Shown here one piece after another: positions 1-9,112 of a DNA stretch of 64,000 bases (the first letter of the stretch is position 1; each line of letters starts with the position of its first letter). The stretch is taken from assembly GCF_029689925.1 (NCBI RefSeq), contig NZ_CP121445.1:306001-370000 (forward strand), in the 5' to 3' direction. Made by a program: the position numbers and the translations under genes. This stretch comes from Anaerocolumna sp. AGMB13025. GTDB lineage: Bacteria > Bacillota > Clostridia > Lachnospirales > Lachnospiraceae. Under the pieces are notes generated by a model. It was not told the origin of the DNA, searched no databases, and was given only the letters and a program-made list of their open reading frames with translations.

Positions 1-1
1 A

Positions 2-1246
2 AGCACTTTTTTTAATTCCTATCAGAAATTTTATGAATATTCCACTGTGACCAATACTTATCCCGAAGATTATGACTATGGATTTATGGCTACCTTTTTT
101 GAACCGAAGTCACATATAGAAGAGGCTGAGGTTGAAAAAATAAGAAAAATTTATGGTATTGATTATGTTAGGGCTTACCGGTGTTCCAACTATTTGCCGG
201 TGACCTGGAACGGTATCGAAAACAGTGAATATGCGGATAGTCTAAAGACAGGTTTTTTTAAAAAGTATGCAGGGCAGGCAGGTATATTTGCTTCTGTTTA
301 TGGATTGACGGAGGATGAGAGGGATTATGAGTTCTACCTAGAGGAAGTGGATCAAGGGAAGGTATCAATTGACGAGCTGCGAAAGGGCAATGAAGTACTT
401 CTTTATCTGCCCGCTTATCATAAAACGGAGGATGGAAGGATGATAAGCAGTCTTAATGTGGTCAATTCTTACATAAGACAGCCCTATCATGTTCTGAAAG
501 AAGATACCATAAGACCAGGCGATGAACTGATAGTAAAAGGGGATAAGGGGGAGGTGACTGTTAAGATCGGAGGAATTATTTATAATTTTGACAAGAAAAA
601 CTCCCAATCTTTTTTAGCAAAGCCATATTCCATTATATGTAATGATTCGTTGTATGATAAATTAGTAGATAGTACTAAGGATAAGACCTATGAATATCTC
701 CAGATATTTACCAATAAAAATGCCAATTATGAAAGAACCGATGTGGAAATATCCAAGATAAAAAATAATTTCTATTTTCAAAATTACCGGCTCCAAAAAG
801 TAGACGCGAAATACAGTGCCATGGTAAGCAGTGTCATTTCCCTGGTGTTATGTTTTATTTCCCTGATTATTACAGTAACCGTACTATACAACAGCCAGGT
901 GGTTAAAATGGAGTCAGATTACAGACGCAACCGTATATTAAGTGTGCTGGGGATGGATAAATGGAAAATACATTTCATTTACCTTTATAACATATTAAAA
1001 AACAATCTTCTGGCAGCACTGACAGGTTTCATTGCAATTTATCTATATCAGACGTTTCTGTTTATAAAGGTGTTTTATTTCATCCCTGATGACGGTAAGA
1101 TTATTAATGCAGACAGTTATGTATTGAAACAGTATTTACACAGTCTGCCTTGGGCTTATATTGGAATTTTTACGCTGTCCTATTTAACGGTTAATATACT
1201 GATTGCCATAATTCCGGTAAAAAAATATCGAAAATTAAAGGAATAA
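2..1246 (+). CDS. FtsX-like ABC transporter permease, C-terminal part (5' end outside window)
   Basis: The frame is open to the left edge, so the start lies outside the window; a GTG at 47 is internal. The visible ~414 residues hold a long extracytoplasmic region followed by three hydrophobic segments (near nt 820-890, 1000-1070 and 1150-1220). Between the first two is a cytoplasmic stretch with RILSVLGMDKWKI, like the LxxxG(M/A)xxxxI loop of FtsX/MacB permeases. That family works with an ABC ATPase to move peptides or lipoproteins, or to transmit signals across the membrane. The ATPase partner is not in view. The FtsX fold is well supported; the substrate is unknown. Confidence 0.8.
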   Translation, partial: STFFNSYQKFYEYSTVTNTYPEDYDYGFMATFFEPKSHIEEAEVEKIRKIYGIDYVRAYRCSNYLPVTWNGIENSEYADSLKTGFFKKYAGQAGIFASVYGLTEDERDYEFYLEEVDQGKVSIDELRKGNEVLLYLPAYHKTEDGRMISSLNVVNSYIRQPYHVLKEDTIRPGDELIVKGDKGEVTVKIGGIIYNFDKKNSQSFLAKPYSIICNDSLYDKLVDSTKDKTYEYLQIFTNKNANYERTDVEISKIKNNFYFQNYRLQKVDAKYSAMVSSVISLVLCFISLIITVTVLYNSQVVKMESDYRRNRILSVLGMDKWKIHFIYLYNILKNNLLAALTGFIAIYLYQTFLFIKVFYFIPDDGKIINADSYVLKQYLHSLPWAYIGIFTLSYLTVNILIAIIPVKKYRKLKE

Positions 1247-1319
1247 ATAAAAGAATGTCACTTTAATGTAAGATTGCATTGTTATACTTTTCTTATAGAT
1301 AAGGAAAGGAGATTTACCA

Positions 1320-1664
1320 ATGAAAAAAATTGCAGTACTTTTTTTGTCAGTAGTAATGATTTTATCCTTTAGCCTGACTGCTTTTGGAGCTGAAACAACA
1401 GGACTAAACAGCAATACCAAGGGTGCAGTATTAGAAAGCGGCACCGTGATTACTCCTAACTCATGGTATTATTCCTATGACAAAACCATAAGCCAGAGTT
1501 ATGTTTTTAGTGAAAGTATTCCGGATTCAATTTATTACAGCGAATACAACACAGGTATTGGTGCTTATTGCAGTGGATATTTGTCTTTGCAAAATATCAC
1601 ACTTCAGGCAAACGGAACATTCAAAGCAACTTTTAAAGGAACAATTGGTACATATGTTTTCTAA
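1320..1664 (+). CDS. Small secreted protein of unknown function
   Basis: A 114-residue protein with a clear signal peptide: MKKIA, a hydrophobic core to about residue 22, then an AFGAE-type cleavage site. The mature ~90 residues are rich in Tyr, Ser and Thr and have no cysteine or recognisable motif. AAAGGAGAT lies 9 nt before the ATG. It sits 73 nt after the FtsX permease and is followed by a hairpin terminator. It could be cargo or an accessory of the permease locus, but nothing in the sequence shows this. I do not recognise a family. Confidence 0.6.
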   Translation: MKKIAVLFLSVVMILSFSLTAFGAETTGLNSNTKGAVLESGTVITPNSWYYSYDKTISQSYVFSESIPDSIYYSEYNTGIGAYCSGYLSLQNITLQANGTFKATFKGTIGTYVF

Positions 1665-1740
1665 GTATTCCTTAATCATCATGAGGGGAGATTAATTATA
1701 TATTAAGAAAATAACTGGGCTTTTAAAACCTCCGGAAAAT

Positions 1741-1770
1741 GGCTTGCTGCTTTTGCAGCAGGCTGTTTTT
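1741..1770 (+). terminator. Rho-independent terminator after the small secreted protein
   Basis: GGCTTGCTGC and GCAGCAGGCT pair (one G-T) around a TTTT loop, followed by GTTTTT. The site lies 77 nt past the 1664 stop. Confidence 0.75.
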
Positions 1771-1924
1771 CATATAGTAAGAAGCTAGGTCCTATAATAT
1801 GCCTTATTTCGTCATAATACAACTTTTGGGCGAGGCAAATCGTATGTTCGGGTGATTGTTATTGGTTGGAATGATATGATATAAATTATTATATTATACT
1901 AATTGGATAAGAGAGGGATATAGC

Positions 1925-3064
1925 ATGAAAAAGATATCAATAAAAGGTGCTTTAAAGGCTGTTGTGGCAGTGGCATCACTTGCTTTATTAATGACAGCTA
2001 ATGTAAGTCATGCCAAGGCGGCAGATGGGGAATTAAAAGCAATTACAATTAAAACAAGAAATCAGGATGTATCATCTTCTAGTATTTCCGGTAAGATGAC
2101 AGCACAACCAGACAACGAATATGTAAGATCCGATGTAGTAAAAGTTAAAATCGACTGTTCTGGATTAATCCGCTTTTATATTAAAGGAAACAATTCGGAT
2201 CAACTTTCTCTGACTTTATATTCAGACGAAGCTCTTCAAAAGGATGTAGCCTATACGACCTTAAGCACAGATGAAGATAAAACTGCACCAGTAACAGTAC
2301 CCAAAGCAGGAACCTATTATTTGGATATAAGAGGCTTTGAGACAGAGGATGTAGATTATACCATATCCGCAGACGTTACCTCTTCTGAGAATGACACCAT
2401 CACAAGCGGTAAGGCCAAATATGTAACACTTGTTGACAGCAAAGATGTTAACTACTACCAATTCAGCTTAAAGCAGGATGGTGCAATTAAAGTATATACT
2501 ACTTACGGCAATGGAACAAAATGCGAGGCCCAGGTGGAAGTGTGCCAGAAAGCAGGCTCAAGTTATAAAACTGTTGCAAAACTGGAATCAGCCGTAGAAG
2601 GCTCCGTTGTTGGTCTTGCAAAAGGCACTTATTACCTTAAATTAAAGGGTGAAGCCAGCTATTACTCACTTAAATATGACTTGACGGTTTCTTCTGACAA
2701 GAGTGGTTCCTCAAAACAAAAAGCGGCATCCTTAAAGCTTGGAACAGCTGCAAAAGGCGTAATTACAGTTCAGGATAAAGCCAGCAAAGCAGACTGGTAC
2801 AAAATCAAACTGACCAAAAATCAGTCCGTAACCTTGTCCTTATCCGGAGATGTAACCGGAATCGTTACACTGGAATTCTATGATTCTTCCAATCTTTTCT
2901 GGGGTGGTCTTGTAATCAGTGAATATACAAAAGATGATTCTACCGTACCGTATTTAGTAAGCTTTGATGGGAAAGGCAAAAAACTGCCCAAAGGAACTTA
3001 TTACATAAAGATTACAAAAGATAAAAGTAGTTCTTCAGGTTCTTATTCAGTAAAAGTTAAGTAA
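1925..3064 (+). CDS. Secreted protein with three pre-peptidase (PPC)-like beta-sandwich repeats
   Basis: A 379-residue protein with a signal peptide (residues 1-32, ending SHAKA) and three consecutive domains of about 100-120 residues. Each ends in a G(T)YYL/IK/D-type strand (AGTYYLDIRG, KGTYYLKLKG, KGTYYIKITK), the hallmark of bacterial pre-peptidase C-terminal domains. The third domain opens with ADWYKIKLTK, typical of PPC. No protease or other catalytic domain is present, so this is probably a cell-surface or extracellular binding module. GAGAGGG precedes the ATG. It is transcribed alone between terminators. Family assignment is by motif only. Confidence 0.65.
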   Translation: MKKISIKGALKAVVAVASLALLMTANVSHAKAADGELKAITIKTRNQDVSSSSISGKMTAQPDNEYVRSDVVKVKIDCSGLIRFYIKGNNSDQLSLTLYSDEALQKDVAYTTLSTDEDKTAPVTVPKAGTYYLDIRGFETEDVDYTISADVTSSENDTITSGKAKYVTLVDSKDVNYYQFSLKQDGAIKVYTTYGNGTKCEAQVEVCQKAGSSYKTVAKLESAVEGSVVGLAKGTYYLKLKGEASYYSLKYDLTVSSDKSGSSKQKAASLKLGTAAKGVITVQDKASKADWYKIKLTKNQSVTLSLSGDVTGIVTLEFYDSSNLFWGGLVISEYTKDDSTVPYLVSFDGKGKKLPKGTYYIKITKDKSSSSGSYSVKVK

Positions 3065-3194
3065 ATAAAAACAGCAGTAAGGGGGATAAAATGTTGCGTA
3101 GCATTTTATAACCATAAAGCAAAGTAGGGAGCAACCGGGAGAGTTTGTGTACCTAATAGATATTTAGCGGATTAATTATTAATCTGCTGGAAAA

Positions 3195-3239
3195 GAAGTA
3201 TTTACAAAACAGATCTGTTTTGTGAATGCTTCTTTTTTC
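3195..3239 (+). terminator. Strong terminator after the PPC protein
   Basis: A 17-bp stem (GAAGTATTTACAAAACA paired with TGTTTTGTGAATGCTTC, two wobbles) around GATC, followed by TTTTTT. The rest of 3065-3393 shows no gene. Confidence 0.85.
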
Positions 3240-3393
3240 TATTTGTTCGAAATTGACAGCATGGAATAGGTAAAGTTATTTTAAGTTATTACATCAAAGT
3301 TTATCAAATATAACAGAACAAAACAAACACACATAACTTGTGTTATAATAAAAATATCAAAACAGGTACGGCACAAAGGGGGGAGAGTAACAA

Positions 3394-4122
3394 ATGTTTC
3401 ATATTGCAATTTGTGACAGCTCATTGACCGACAGCTCAAAACTAGAAGAGAGTCTTGAGAAAGCTGCTGAAGTATTTGGCGAAAACTATGAGATAGAAGT
3501 ATTTTTAACAACCTCGGAATTTTTCAGAAGTTTTGAAACCATTTCCTTTGACCTTATATTCTTAGAAGCTGATATGGAAGATGGAAGCGGTATTGAGACA
3601 GGTAAACGGATTCGGGAACAATTACACAATGATACGGTCCAGATTATTTACACAGCTTATGCAAAAAACTGTGCGATGAAGCTTTTTAAAAGCAGACCCA
3701 TGGACTTTCTAATTAAACCCCTCTCCTTTTCAGATGTTTTCGACAGCCTCTGTATTTTAAAAAGGCTGCTTATAAAAAAATCAGCATACTTTGAGTATCA
3801 GGCAGGTTACAGTCTATATAAGATACCCTTTTCGGAGATTCTGTACTTTGAGAATTCCAAAAGAAAAATCAATATCCTGACAGTACAAGGCAAAAGCAGC
3901 TTTTATGGAAATATGGAACAGACGGCTCGGCTGTGTAAAGCCCATCCCTTCACCCAGATCCATAAATCTTATTTAGTAAATGCCGATTATATTGTAAAAT
4001 ATGAGTACAATCAGGTTACCTTAAGTGATGGTACCCTGCTGCCCATAAGTCAGCCGAACAGGAAACGGATCAGAACCCAGAGACTGCGCCATGAACAGGG
4101 AAGAACTTCGGATGTAATCTGA
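3394..4122 (+). CDS. LytTR-type response regulator with Glu at the phospho-acceptor position
   Basis: A 242-residue protein: receiver domain at residues ~1-120 and LytTR DNA-binding domain at ~135-237 (IHKSYLVNADYI and the final strand motif are typical). The acidic pocket (D8) and switch lysine (K108, FLIKPLS) are present. The residue normally phosphorylated in the (D)LIFLD pattern is Glu58 (DLIFLEADMEDGSG). Asp60 is nearby but two positions off. No histidine kinase is adjacent. The protein may therefore act without phosphorylation, since Glu can mimic phospho-Asp; that is inference. GGGGGAGAG precedes the ATG. The GNAT gene follows 11 nt after the stop, so they are probably co-transcribed. 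Confidence 0.85.
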   Translation: MFHIAICDSSLTDSSKLEESLEKAAEVFGENYEIEVFLTTSEFFRSFETISFDLIFLEADMEDGSGIETGKRIREQLHNDTVQIIYTAYAKNCAMKLFKSRPMDFLIKPLSFSDVFDSLCILKRLLIKKSAYFEYQAGYSLYKIPFSEILYFENSKRKINILTVQGKSSFYGNMEQTARLCKAHPFTQIHKSYLVNADYIVKYEYNQVTLSDGTLLPISQPNRKRIRTQRLRHEQGRTSDVI

Positions 4123-4133
4123 ACAGGAGGATT

Positions 4134-5003
4134 ATGATAACAAAATGTAATATAGAGGAACTAGAGGTAATCACGAATCTGGCATATGAACAGAATAATA
4201 GACCGGAGTACAACTCTGCTTATTGCTTTAAAGCCAGAGAAGCCATAAAAGATGACTTTCTGCAAATGCTTAAAAGTAAAGAAAGTTTTGTGTTGGGTTA
4301 TTTGAATAAAGGTACTCTTATGGGTATCTGCGGATTTTATGTGGACAAGGAGAAAAAAACTGCGGATTTGGTGGGACCGTTTCTTAAGGAAGGAGATTAC
4401 CGGTCTGTTTCAGCGGATATGCTCGCTTTCGCAGATAGAAAGCTAAAGGAGGGTTACCGGTATAACTTTTTCTTTGATGAGCAAAACAGCAGATATCTGG
4501 AATTCATGGAAGAAATCCAGGCAGAATATCAGGACCAGGAATATAGCTTATTACTTAGAAGAAGTAATTATAAAAAGCATCAGACTAAAAAGCGGGCTAA
4601 GGAGCTGTCCCCAAATTACGCAGATAAAGTGAAAGAAATACATGACACCAATTTTAAAGACAGCTATTTATCCGGCAAGGAGATGATATCATCAGCAAAA
4701 AGCGAAAGAAAAGTAGTCTACATCACAGCAGGGGGGGAATTAGCCGGGTATGGTGCCTGTCGGTTCTGGGTAACCCCGGACCGTGCCTCCATAGATATTA
4801 TTTATGTGGTGCCTGCCCTGCGTAATCAGGGCTATGAACAGGCCTTGCTGGACGGAATGATAGCAGGTATTTATGAAAATGAAGAAATAGAGTATATCGG
4901 AATCGTAATCGAAACAGATGACAGAGATTTCCTTGAAATCTGCGTGGAGGCAGGGTTTGAGGTTACTTCAAAAAATTGTTCTTATTTTTTAAAGAGAAAT
5001 TAA
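4134..5003 (+). CDS. GNAT-family N-acetyltransferase, two-domain
   Basis: A 289-residue protein that looks like two GNAT folds in tandem. The N-terminal half (residues 1-140) is degenerate. The C-terminal half (~150-289) has the beta4/acetyl-CoA segment IIYVVPALRNQGYEQALLDG, close to the V-x-P-x-x-R-x-x-G-x-G/A signature. It would transfer an acetyl group from acetyl-CoA to an unknown amine. The start follows ACAGGAGG by 5 nt and lies just behind the LytTR regulator, suggesting an operon. The next gene is also a GNAT, hinting at local duplication. Confidence 0.7.
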   Translation: MITKCNIEELEVITNLAYEQNNRPEYNSAYCFKAREAIKDDFLQMLKSKESFVLGYLNKGTLMGICGFYVDKEKKTADLVGPFLKEGDYRSVSADMLAFADRKLKEGYRYNFFFDEQNSRYLEFMEEIQAEYQDQEYSLLLRRSNYKKHQTKKRAKELSPNYADKVKEIHDTNFKDSYLSGKEMISSAKSERKVVYITAGGELAGYGACRFWVTPDRASIDIIYVVPALRNQGYEQALLDGMIAGIYENEEIEYIGIVIETDDRDFLEICVEAGFEVTSKNCSYFLKRN

Positions 5004-5007
5004 GGTG

Positions 5008-5073
5008 ATAACGATGTAACAATAATAACGATATCTAATAATAACGATGTAACAATAATAGCGATATATAATA
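5008..5073 (+). repeat. Two tandem copies of a 33-bp AT-rich unit
   Basis: ATAACGATGTAACAATAATA begins at 5008 and again at 5041. The first 27 nt of the two copies differ at one base. It lies between the two GNAT genes and has no coding role that I can see. Confidence 0.8.
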
Positions 5074-5124
5074 ATAACCTTATGACACTCAAAACTAACG
5101 ATAGAATAGAAGGAGAGAAAAGTT

Positions 5125-5934
5125 ATGACATTAGAAGAATTTGAATTAATAAAAGTAAAAGCGGGATCTTATCGCTATCATTCCTTTGAATATCTGGACT
5201 ATGAATCGGTGGCGGATTATAAAATAATACAAGCAGATGAAGTGTTATTGCTTATATATGGAAGAAACCAGGAAAATGGAATAGATGCCGCTTACTGGGC
5301 AGCGGATGATGTAAGGATACTGGCAGAGGGAGTGAAATGTCTTGGGTCTGAAACACTGATTAATTTTATCCCGGGGGAATGGAAAGAATATCTGTCTGAA
5401 CAGGGTTTTTCCGATTATGCCATGTACCGGGAATACTGGATTGACGACATTGAATCCGTCTTGAGCCTTCCAACTTATTCCTTACTTGAGGAGCAGGAAT
5501 ACGAGCAGGCATCCCGTGTTACCAAATCCGTTAAAAACCAAAGCCGGGGATTTCATGGCGAAAGCACCGAATGGATTGGGAACTGGATTAAGGGAGAGAA
5601 TACCAATATGGATGATATTACGGACTGTAACATTATTGTACATAGAGAAAATGGGCAAGTGGCAGGAGTAGCCTGTGTAGGAATCTACGGTCACGACAGT
5701 AAAAAAGGAGCCGTATTATGGCTTCGGGAATTAGCAGTTTTACAAAAGCTCCAGGGAAAGGGAATCGGCAGACAGCTGATTATGCAAAGTATTGGTTATG
5801 GAAAAAGTAAAGGTGCCAAAAGAGCCTTCCTAATGGCGGATGACTGCAATATCAATGCATTAGGGTTATATAAAAGTACCGGTTTTATTCCAAACGATGA
5901 AATTGAAATTAATATGGTAAGTAATCATTTGTAG
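5125..5934 (+). CDS. GNAT-family N-acetyltransferase
   Basis: A 269-residue protein. The C-terminal GNAT domain (residues ~165-269) has LRELAVLQKLQGKGIGRQLI, a good acetyl-CoA pyrophosphate-loop motif (Q-x-x-G-x-G). The following AFLMADDCNINALGLYKSTGF is the usual last strand and helix. The N-terminal ~150 residues are a variable domain, as in the preceding GNAT. AGGAGAGAAA precedes the ATG. The substrate is unknown. The last codons (ATGGTAAGTAATCAT) resemble the 13-bp tandem repeat that begins five bases after the stop, so the repeat may have arisen from, or reached into, the gene end. Confidence 0.8.
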   Translation: MTLEEFELIKVKAGSYRYHSFEYLDYESVADYKIIQADEVLLLIYGRNQENGIDAAYWAADDVRILAEGVKCLGSETLINFIPGEWKEYLSEQGFSDYAMYREYWIDDIESVLSLPTYSLLEEQEYEQASRVTKSVKNQSRGFHGESTEWIGNWIKGENTNMDDITDCNIIVHRENGQVAGVACVGIYGHDSKKGAVLWLRELAVLQKLQGKGIGRQLIMQSIGYGKSKGAKRAFLMADDCNINALGLYKSTGFIPNDEIEINMVSNHL

Positions 5935-5938
5935 TCAT

Positions 5939-6146
5939 AATGGCAAGTAAAAATGACAAGTAATAATGACAAGTAATAATGGCAAGTAATAATGACAGGT
6001 AATTATGACGAGTAATAATGGCAAGTAATAATGACAGGTAATAATGGCAAGTAATTATGACGAGTAATAATGGCAAGTAATAATGACAAGTAATAATGAC
6101 AAGTAATAATGACAGGCAATTATGACATGTAACAATGGCAGGCAAT
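5939..6146 (+). repeat. 13-bp tandem repeat array, 16 units
   Basis: Sixteen contiguous units of AATGRCARGTAAT (variants AATGGCAAGTAAT, AATGACAAGTAAT, TATGACGAGTAAT, AATGACAGGTAAT) fill exactly 208 bp with no spacers. A 13-bp period would shift frame if coding. The minus-strand open frame across it is only a product of the repeat. Confidence 0.95.
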
Positions 6147-6206
6147 TATGAAATAATTAACTGAAAAATGAAATAAAATATATGATACTTTATCAGTCAG
6201 GATCTA

Positions 6207-6291
6207 AGGGGCTGTTCTAATGTATTTTGATGATGTCATTTAAACCTTATTTAAACCATCATTAAGATACATTTTCAGGACAGTCCTTTTT
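6207..6291 (+). terminator. Long imperfect hairpin with T-run
   Basis: AGGGGCTGTTCTAATGTA pairs imperfectly with TACATTTTCAGGACAGTCC around ~45 nt, followed by TTTTT. It probably ends the GNAT transcript. The remainder of 6292-6510 holds only the AT-rich gdpP upstream region. Confidence 0.55.
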
Positions 6292-6510
6292 GTGTATCTG
6301 CTTAAAATTTGGGTAACAATACTTGATCTAATGGGTGATATCCTTTATAAAATCGTACATATAATCATTTAATTTATAAAAAAATCTTTTATTCCAAACC
6401 CATAAATGGTATAATGTACATCACAATCAAATTATAAGGAAAACCAGGCTATTTTTAGGATGCCAGGTTTGGCTAACTCTTTATTATAGATTTCATAAGG
6501 AGCAAGGGAA

Positions 6511-8571
6511 ATGAAACGGAATGTAAAAATCAAAGGAGCATTAAAGACATATTTGCGCTGGCCGCTAATGCTATCACTGTTATTGGTGTGCATGGATATC
6601 ACAATTTATGTGATAGACGCTCAGGCAGGAATCGTAATGCTTGGTTTTCTTGTGCTGTATATAGTTATAGCCATGTTTCTGTACTTTTTTAAAAGGCCTG
6701 GCATCGTCGGGGATTTAATCCGCTATGCAGCCGACTACGGACAGGTACAAAAACAATTATTAAAAGAAATGGCCCTTCCTTATGCCATATTAGATTATGA
6801 CGGCAGGCTATTATGGGGAAATAATGAATTCTTAGATATTATTGAGAATGAAAAATCTGCCAGAAGGTCCATCTCCAACATATTTCCTGAGATAACCGGG
6901 GCTTCCCTGCCAAGGGATATGCAGGATAAAACTGTAAGAGCGGCTAAAAATAACAGTTACTATAAGATTATCTTAAGGAAAATCGTAGCAGTTGATTTTT
7001 CCGACAGTGTACCCTTTGAATATCAGGAAGATGACATGGGGTTAAACGATTCCAATACCTTAATTGCCATGTATGTCTACGATGAGACGGAAATCAAGAC
7101 CTTAATCCGGGAGAACTATGACCAGAAGATGATTACAGGTCTTTTATATATTGATAACTATGAAGAAGCCTTAGAAAGTATTGATGAGGTAAGGCGTTCC
7201 TTATTAGTCGCCCTGGTAGACCGTAAAATCAATAAATATATGCAGAGTATCGATGCCATAGTGAAAAAGCTGGAAAAAGATAAGTACATCTTTATGTTCA
7301 AGCAAAAATACCTGCCTCAGCTCCAAACCAGTAAATTCAGTCTCTTAGAAGAAGTCCGTGCCGTTAATATCGGTAATGACATGTCGGTAACCATCAGTAT
7401 CGGGCTTGGTGTTAATACAGAATCCTACCTGATGGGCTATGAATATGCCAGAGCCGCCATTGACCTGGCACTTGGCAGGGGCGGTGACCAGGCAGTGGTA
7501 AAAGACGGAGATAAGCTTCTTTATTACGGCGGTAAGAGCATCCAGTTAGAAAAGAGTACAAGAGTAAAAGCAAGGGTGAAAGCCCATGCCTTAAAGGAAT
7601 TCGTAGAAGCCAAGGATAAGGTAGTCATTATGGGACATGCCATTGGTGATGTGGATTCCTTTGGTGCCGGCATCGGTATTTACCGTATTGCAAAAACCCT
7701 GAATAAAAAAGCACACATTGTAATCAATGAGGTAACCACTTCGGTCCGTCCATTAATGACCAGATTCATTAATAATCCGGATTATGAGGAAGACATGTTC
7801 TTAAAAGGGGAACAGGCAATGGGTGTGGTAGACAGTAATACCCTGTTAGTCATTGTAGATGTTAACCGACCCAATTATACGGAATGTAAGGAGCTTCTTT
7901 CCCTGACCAAAACCATCGTCATATTAGATCACCACCGTCAGACCGGTGAAGCCATTGAGAATGCGGTATTATCCTACATTGAACCCTATGCGTCCTCCTC
8001 TTGTGAAATGGTAGCGGAGATCCTTCAATATATCGGTGACGGACTTCGGTTAAAACAAGTAGAAGCGGATGCCATGTATGCGGGGGTTATGATTGATACC
8101 AATAATTTCTTAACCAAAACCGGTGTAAGAACCTTTGAAGCCGCTGCATTTTTAAGAAGGAATGGAGCTGATGTGACCCGTATCCGAAAAGCCTTCCGAA
8201 GCGATATGGATGAATATAAAACAAAAGCAGAAGCAGTCAGTGCAACAGAAGTATATCTGGATCATTATGCCATTACCGCCTGTACAGGCGTGGGAATTAA
8301 CAGTCCGACAGTTCTTGCAGCCCAGGTGGCCAATGAACTTTTAAATATAACGAATATCAGGGCTACCTTCGTCTTTACAGAATTTAATGATAAAATTTAT
8401 CTAAGTGCCCGTTCTATTGATGAGGTAAATGTACAGCTTATCATGGAACGATTAGGCGGTGGAGGGCATATGAGTGTTGCAGGTGCCCAGTTTACCGGTG
8501 CCACCCTGATGGAAGCTATGTATAACTTAAAAACCACCTTGTCAGCTATGAAACAAGAAGGGGAATTATAG
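6511..8571 (+). CDS. gdpP: GdpP: membrane c-di-AMP phosphodiesterase (PAS, degenerate GGDEF, DHH-DHHA1)
   Basis: 686 residues, the family length. Two transmembrane segments (residues ~18-60) are followed by a PAS-like domain (~85-150), a degenerate GGDEF (~170-300) and a DHH-DHHA1 phosphodiesterase. Metal-binding motifs are intact: GHAIGDVDS (~375), VDVNRP (~450), LDHHRQTG (~472) and GGGGHMSVAGAQ (~648). It hydrolyses c-di-AMP to pApA at the membrane and so controls potassium, osmolyte and cell-wall homeostasis. AAGGAGCAAGG lies before the ATG. The order gdpP-rplI-dnaB is the conserved Firmicute operon. Confidence 0.96.
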   Translation: MKRNVKIKGALKTYLRWPLMLSLLLVCMDITIYVIDAQAGIVMLGFLVLYIVIAMFLYFFKRPGIVGDLIRYAADYGQVQKQLLKEMALPYAILDYDGRLLWGNNEFLDIIENEKSARRSISNIFPEITGASLPRDMQDKTVRAAKNNSYYKIILRKIVAVDFSDSVPFEYQEDDMGLNDSNTLIAMYVYDETEIKTLIRENYDQKMITGLLYIDNYEEALESIDEVRRSLLVALVDRKINKYMQSIDAIVKKLEKDKYIFMFKQKYLPQLQTSKFSLLEEVRAVNIGNDMSVTISIGLGVNTESYLMGYEYARAAIDLALGRGGDQAVVKDGDKLLYYGGKSIQLEKSTRVKARVKAHALKEFVEAKDKVVIMGHAIGDVDSFGAGIGIYRIAKTLNKKAHIVINEVTTSVRPLMTRFINNPDYEEDMFLKGEQAMGVVDSNTLLVIVDVNRPNYTECKELLSLTKTIVILDHHRQTGEAIENAVLSYIEPYASSSCEMVAEILQYIGDGLRLKQVEADAMYAGVMIDTNNFLTKTGVRTFEAAAFLRRNGADVTRIRKAFRSDMDEYKTKAEAVSATEVYLDHYAITACTGVGINSPTVLAAQVANELLNITNIRATFVFTEFNDKIYLSARSIDEVNVQLIMERLGGGGHMSVAGAQFTGATLMEAMYNLKTTLSAMKQEGEL

Positions 8572-8636
8572 GATTAACGAACAACGACACATTAAAAATT
8601 ATGCAAATCGCTTACTTAATTGAAAGGAGAATATAT

Positions 8637-9083
8637 ATGCAGATTATATTATTACAGGATGTAAAAGCATTAGGCAAAAAAGGAGAATTGGTGAATGTAA
8701 GTGACGGCTATGCCAGAAACTTCATTTTACCCAAAAAATTAGGTCTGGAAGCAAATGCAAAAAACCTGAATGACTTAAAATTACAAAAAGCAGCTGAAGA
8801 TAAAAGACAAAAGGAAATATTAGAAGAAGCACAGGTTTTAGGCAAGGAATTAGAAAGCAAGACCTTGGAAGTTAAGATAAAAGCGGGAGAAGGCGGAAGA
8901 ACCTTTGGTTCCATATCTTCAAAAGAGATAGCCAGTGCGTTAAAAACCCAGTTTAATATAGACATTGATAAGAAAAAATTACATCTTCCCGAACCTATTA
9001 AAACCATCGGAACCCATACTGTTCCGGCAAAACTCCATCCTCAGGTAACGGCTGAACTTAAGGTTAAAGTATCTGAGCAGTAA
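8637..9083 (+). CDS. rplI: 50S ribosomal protein L9
   Basis: 148 residues from the ATG at 8637, which follows GAAAGGAGA. The upstream in-frame ATG at 8601 adds 12 residues not seen in L9. The start MQIILLQDVKALGKKG and YARNFILPKKLG are the L9 signature (N-terminal rRNA-binding domain). A long connecting helix and a C-terminal domain (residues ~80-148) follow. L9 binds 23S rRNA domain V and helps reading-frame maintenance. It lies between gdpP and dnaB in the usual order. Confidence 0.97.
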   Translation: MQIILLQDVKALGKKGELVNVSDGYARNFILPKKLGLEANAKNLNDLKLQKAAEDKRQKEILEEAQVLGKELESKTLEVKIKAGEGGRTFGSISSKEIASALKTQFNIDIDKKKLHLPEPIKTIGTHTVPAKLHPQVTAELKVKVSEQ

Positions 9084-9112
9084 AAGGGATGTAAACTTAG
9101 GAGGATAGGCAG

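Noticed and set aside
5909..6145. Minus-strand open frame over the 13-bp repeat
   Set aside because: Produced by a 13-bp unit without stop codons in that frame; a repetitive 13-residue pattern with no start signal.
5939..6146. CRISPR array
   Set aside because: Units are contiguous 13-bp repeats with no spacers and no cas genes nearby.
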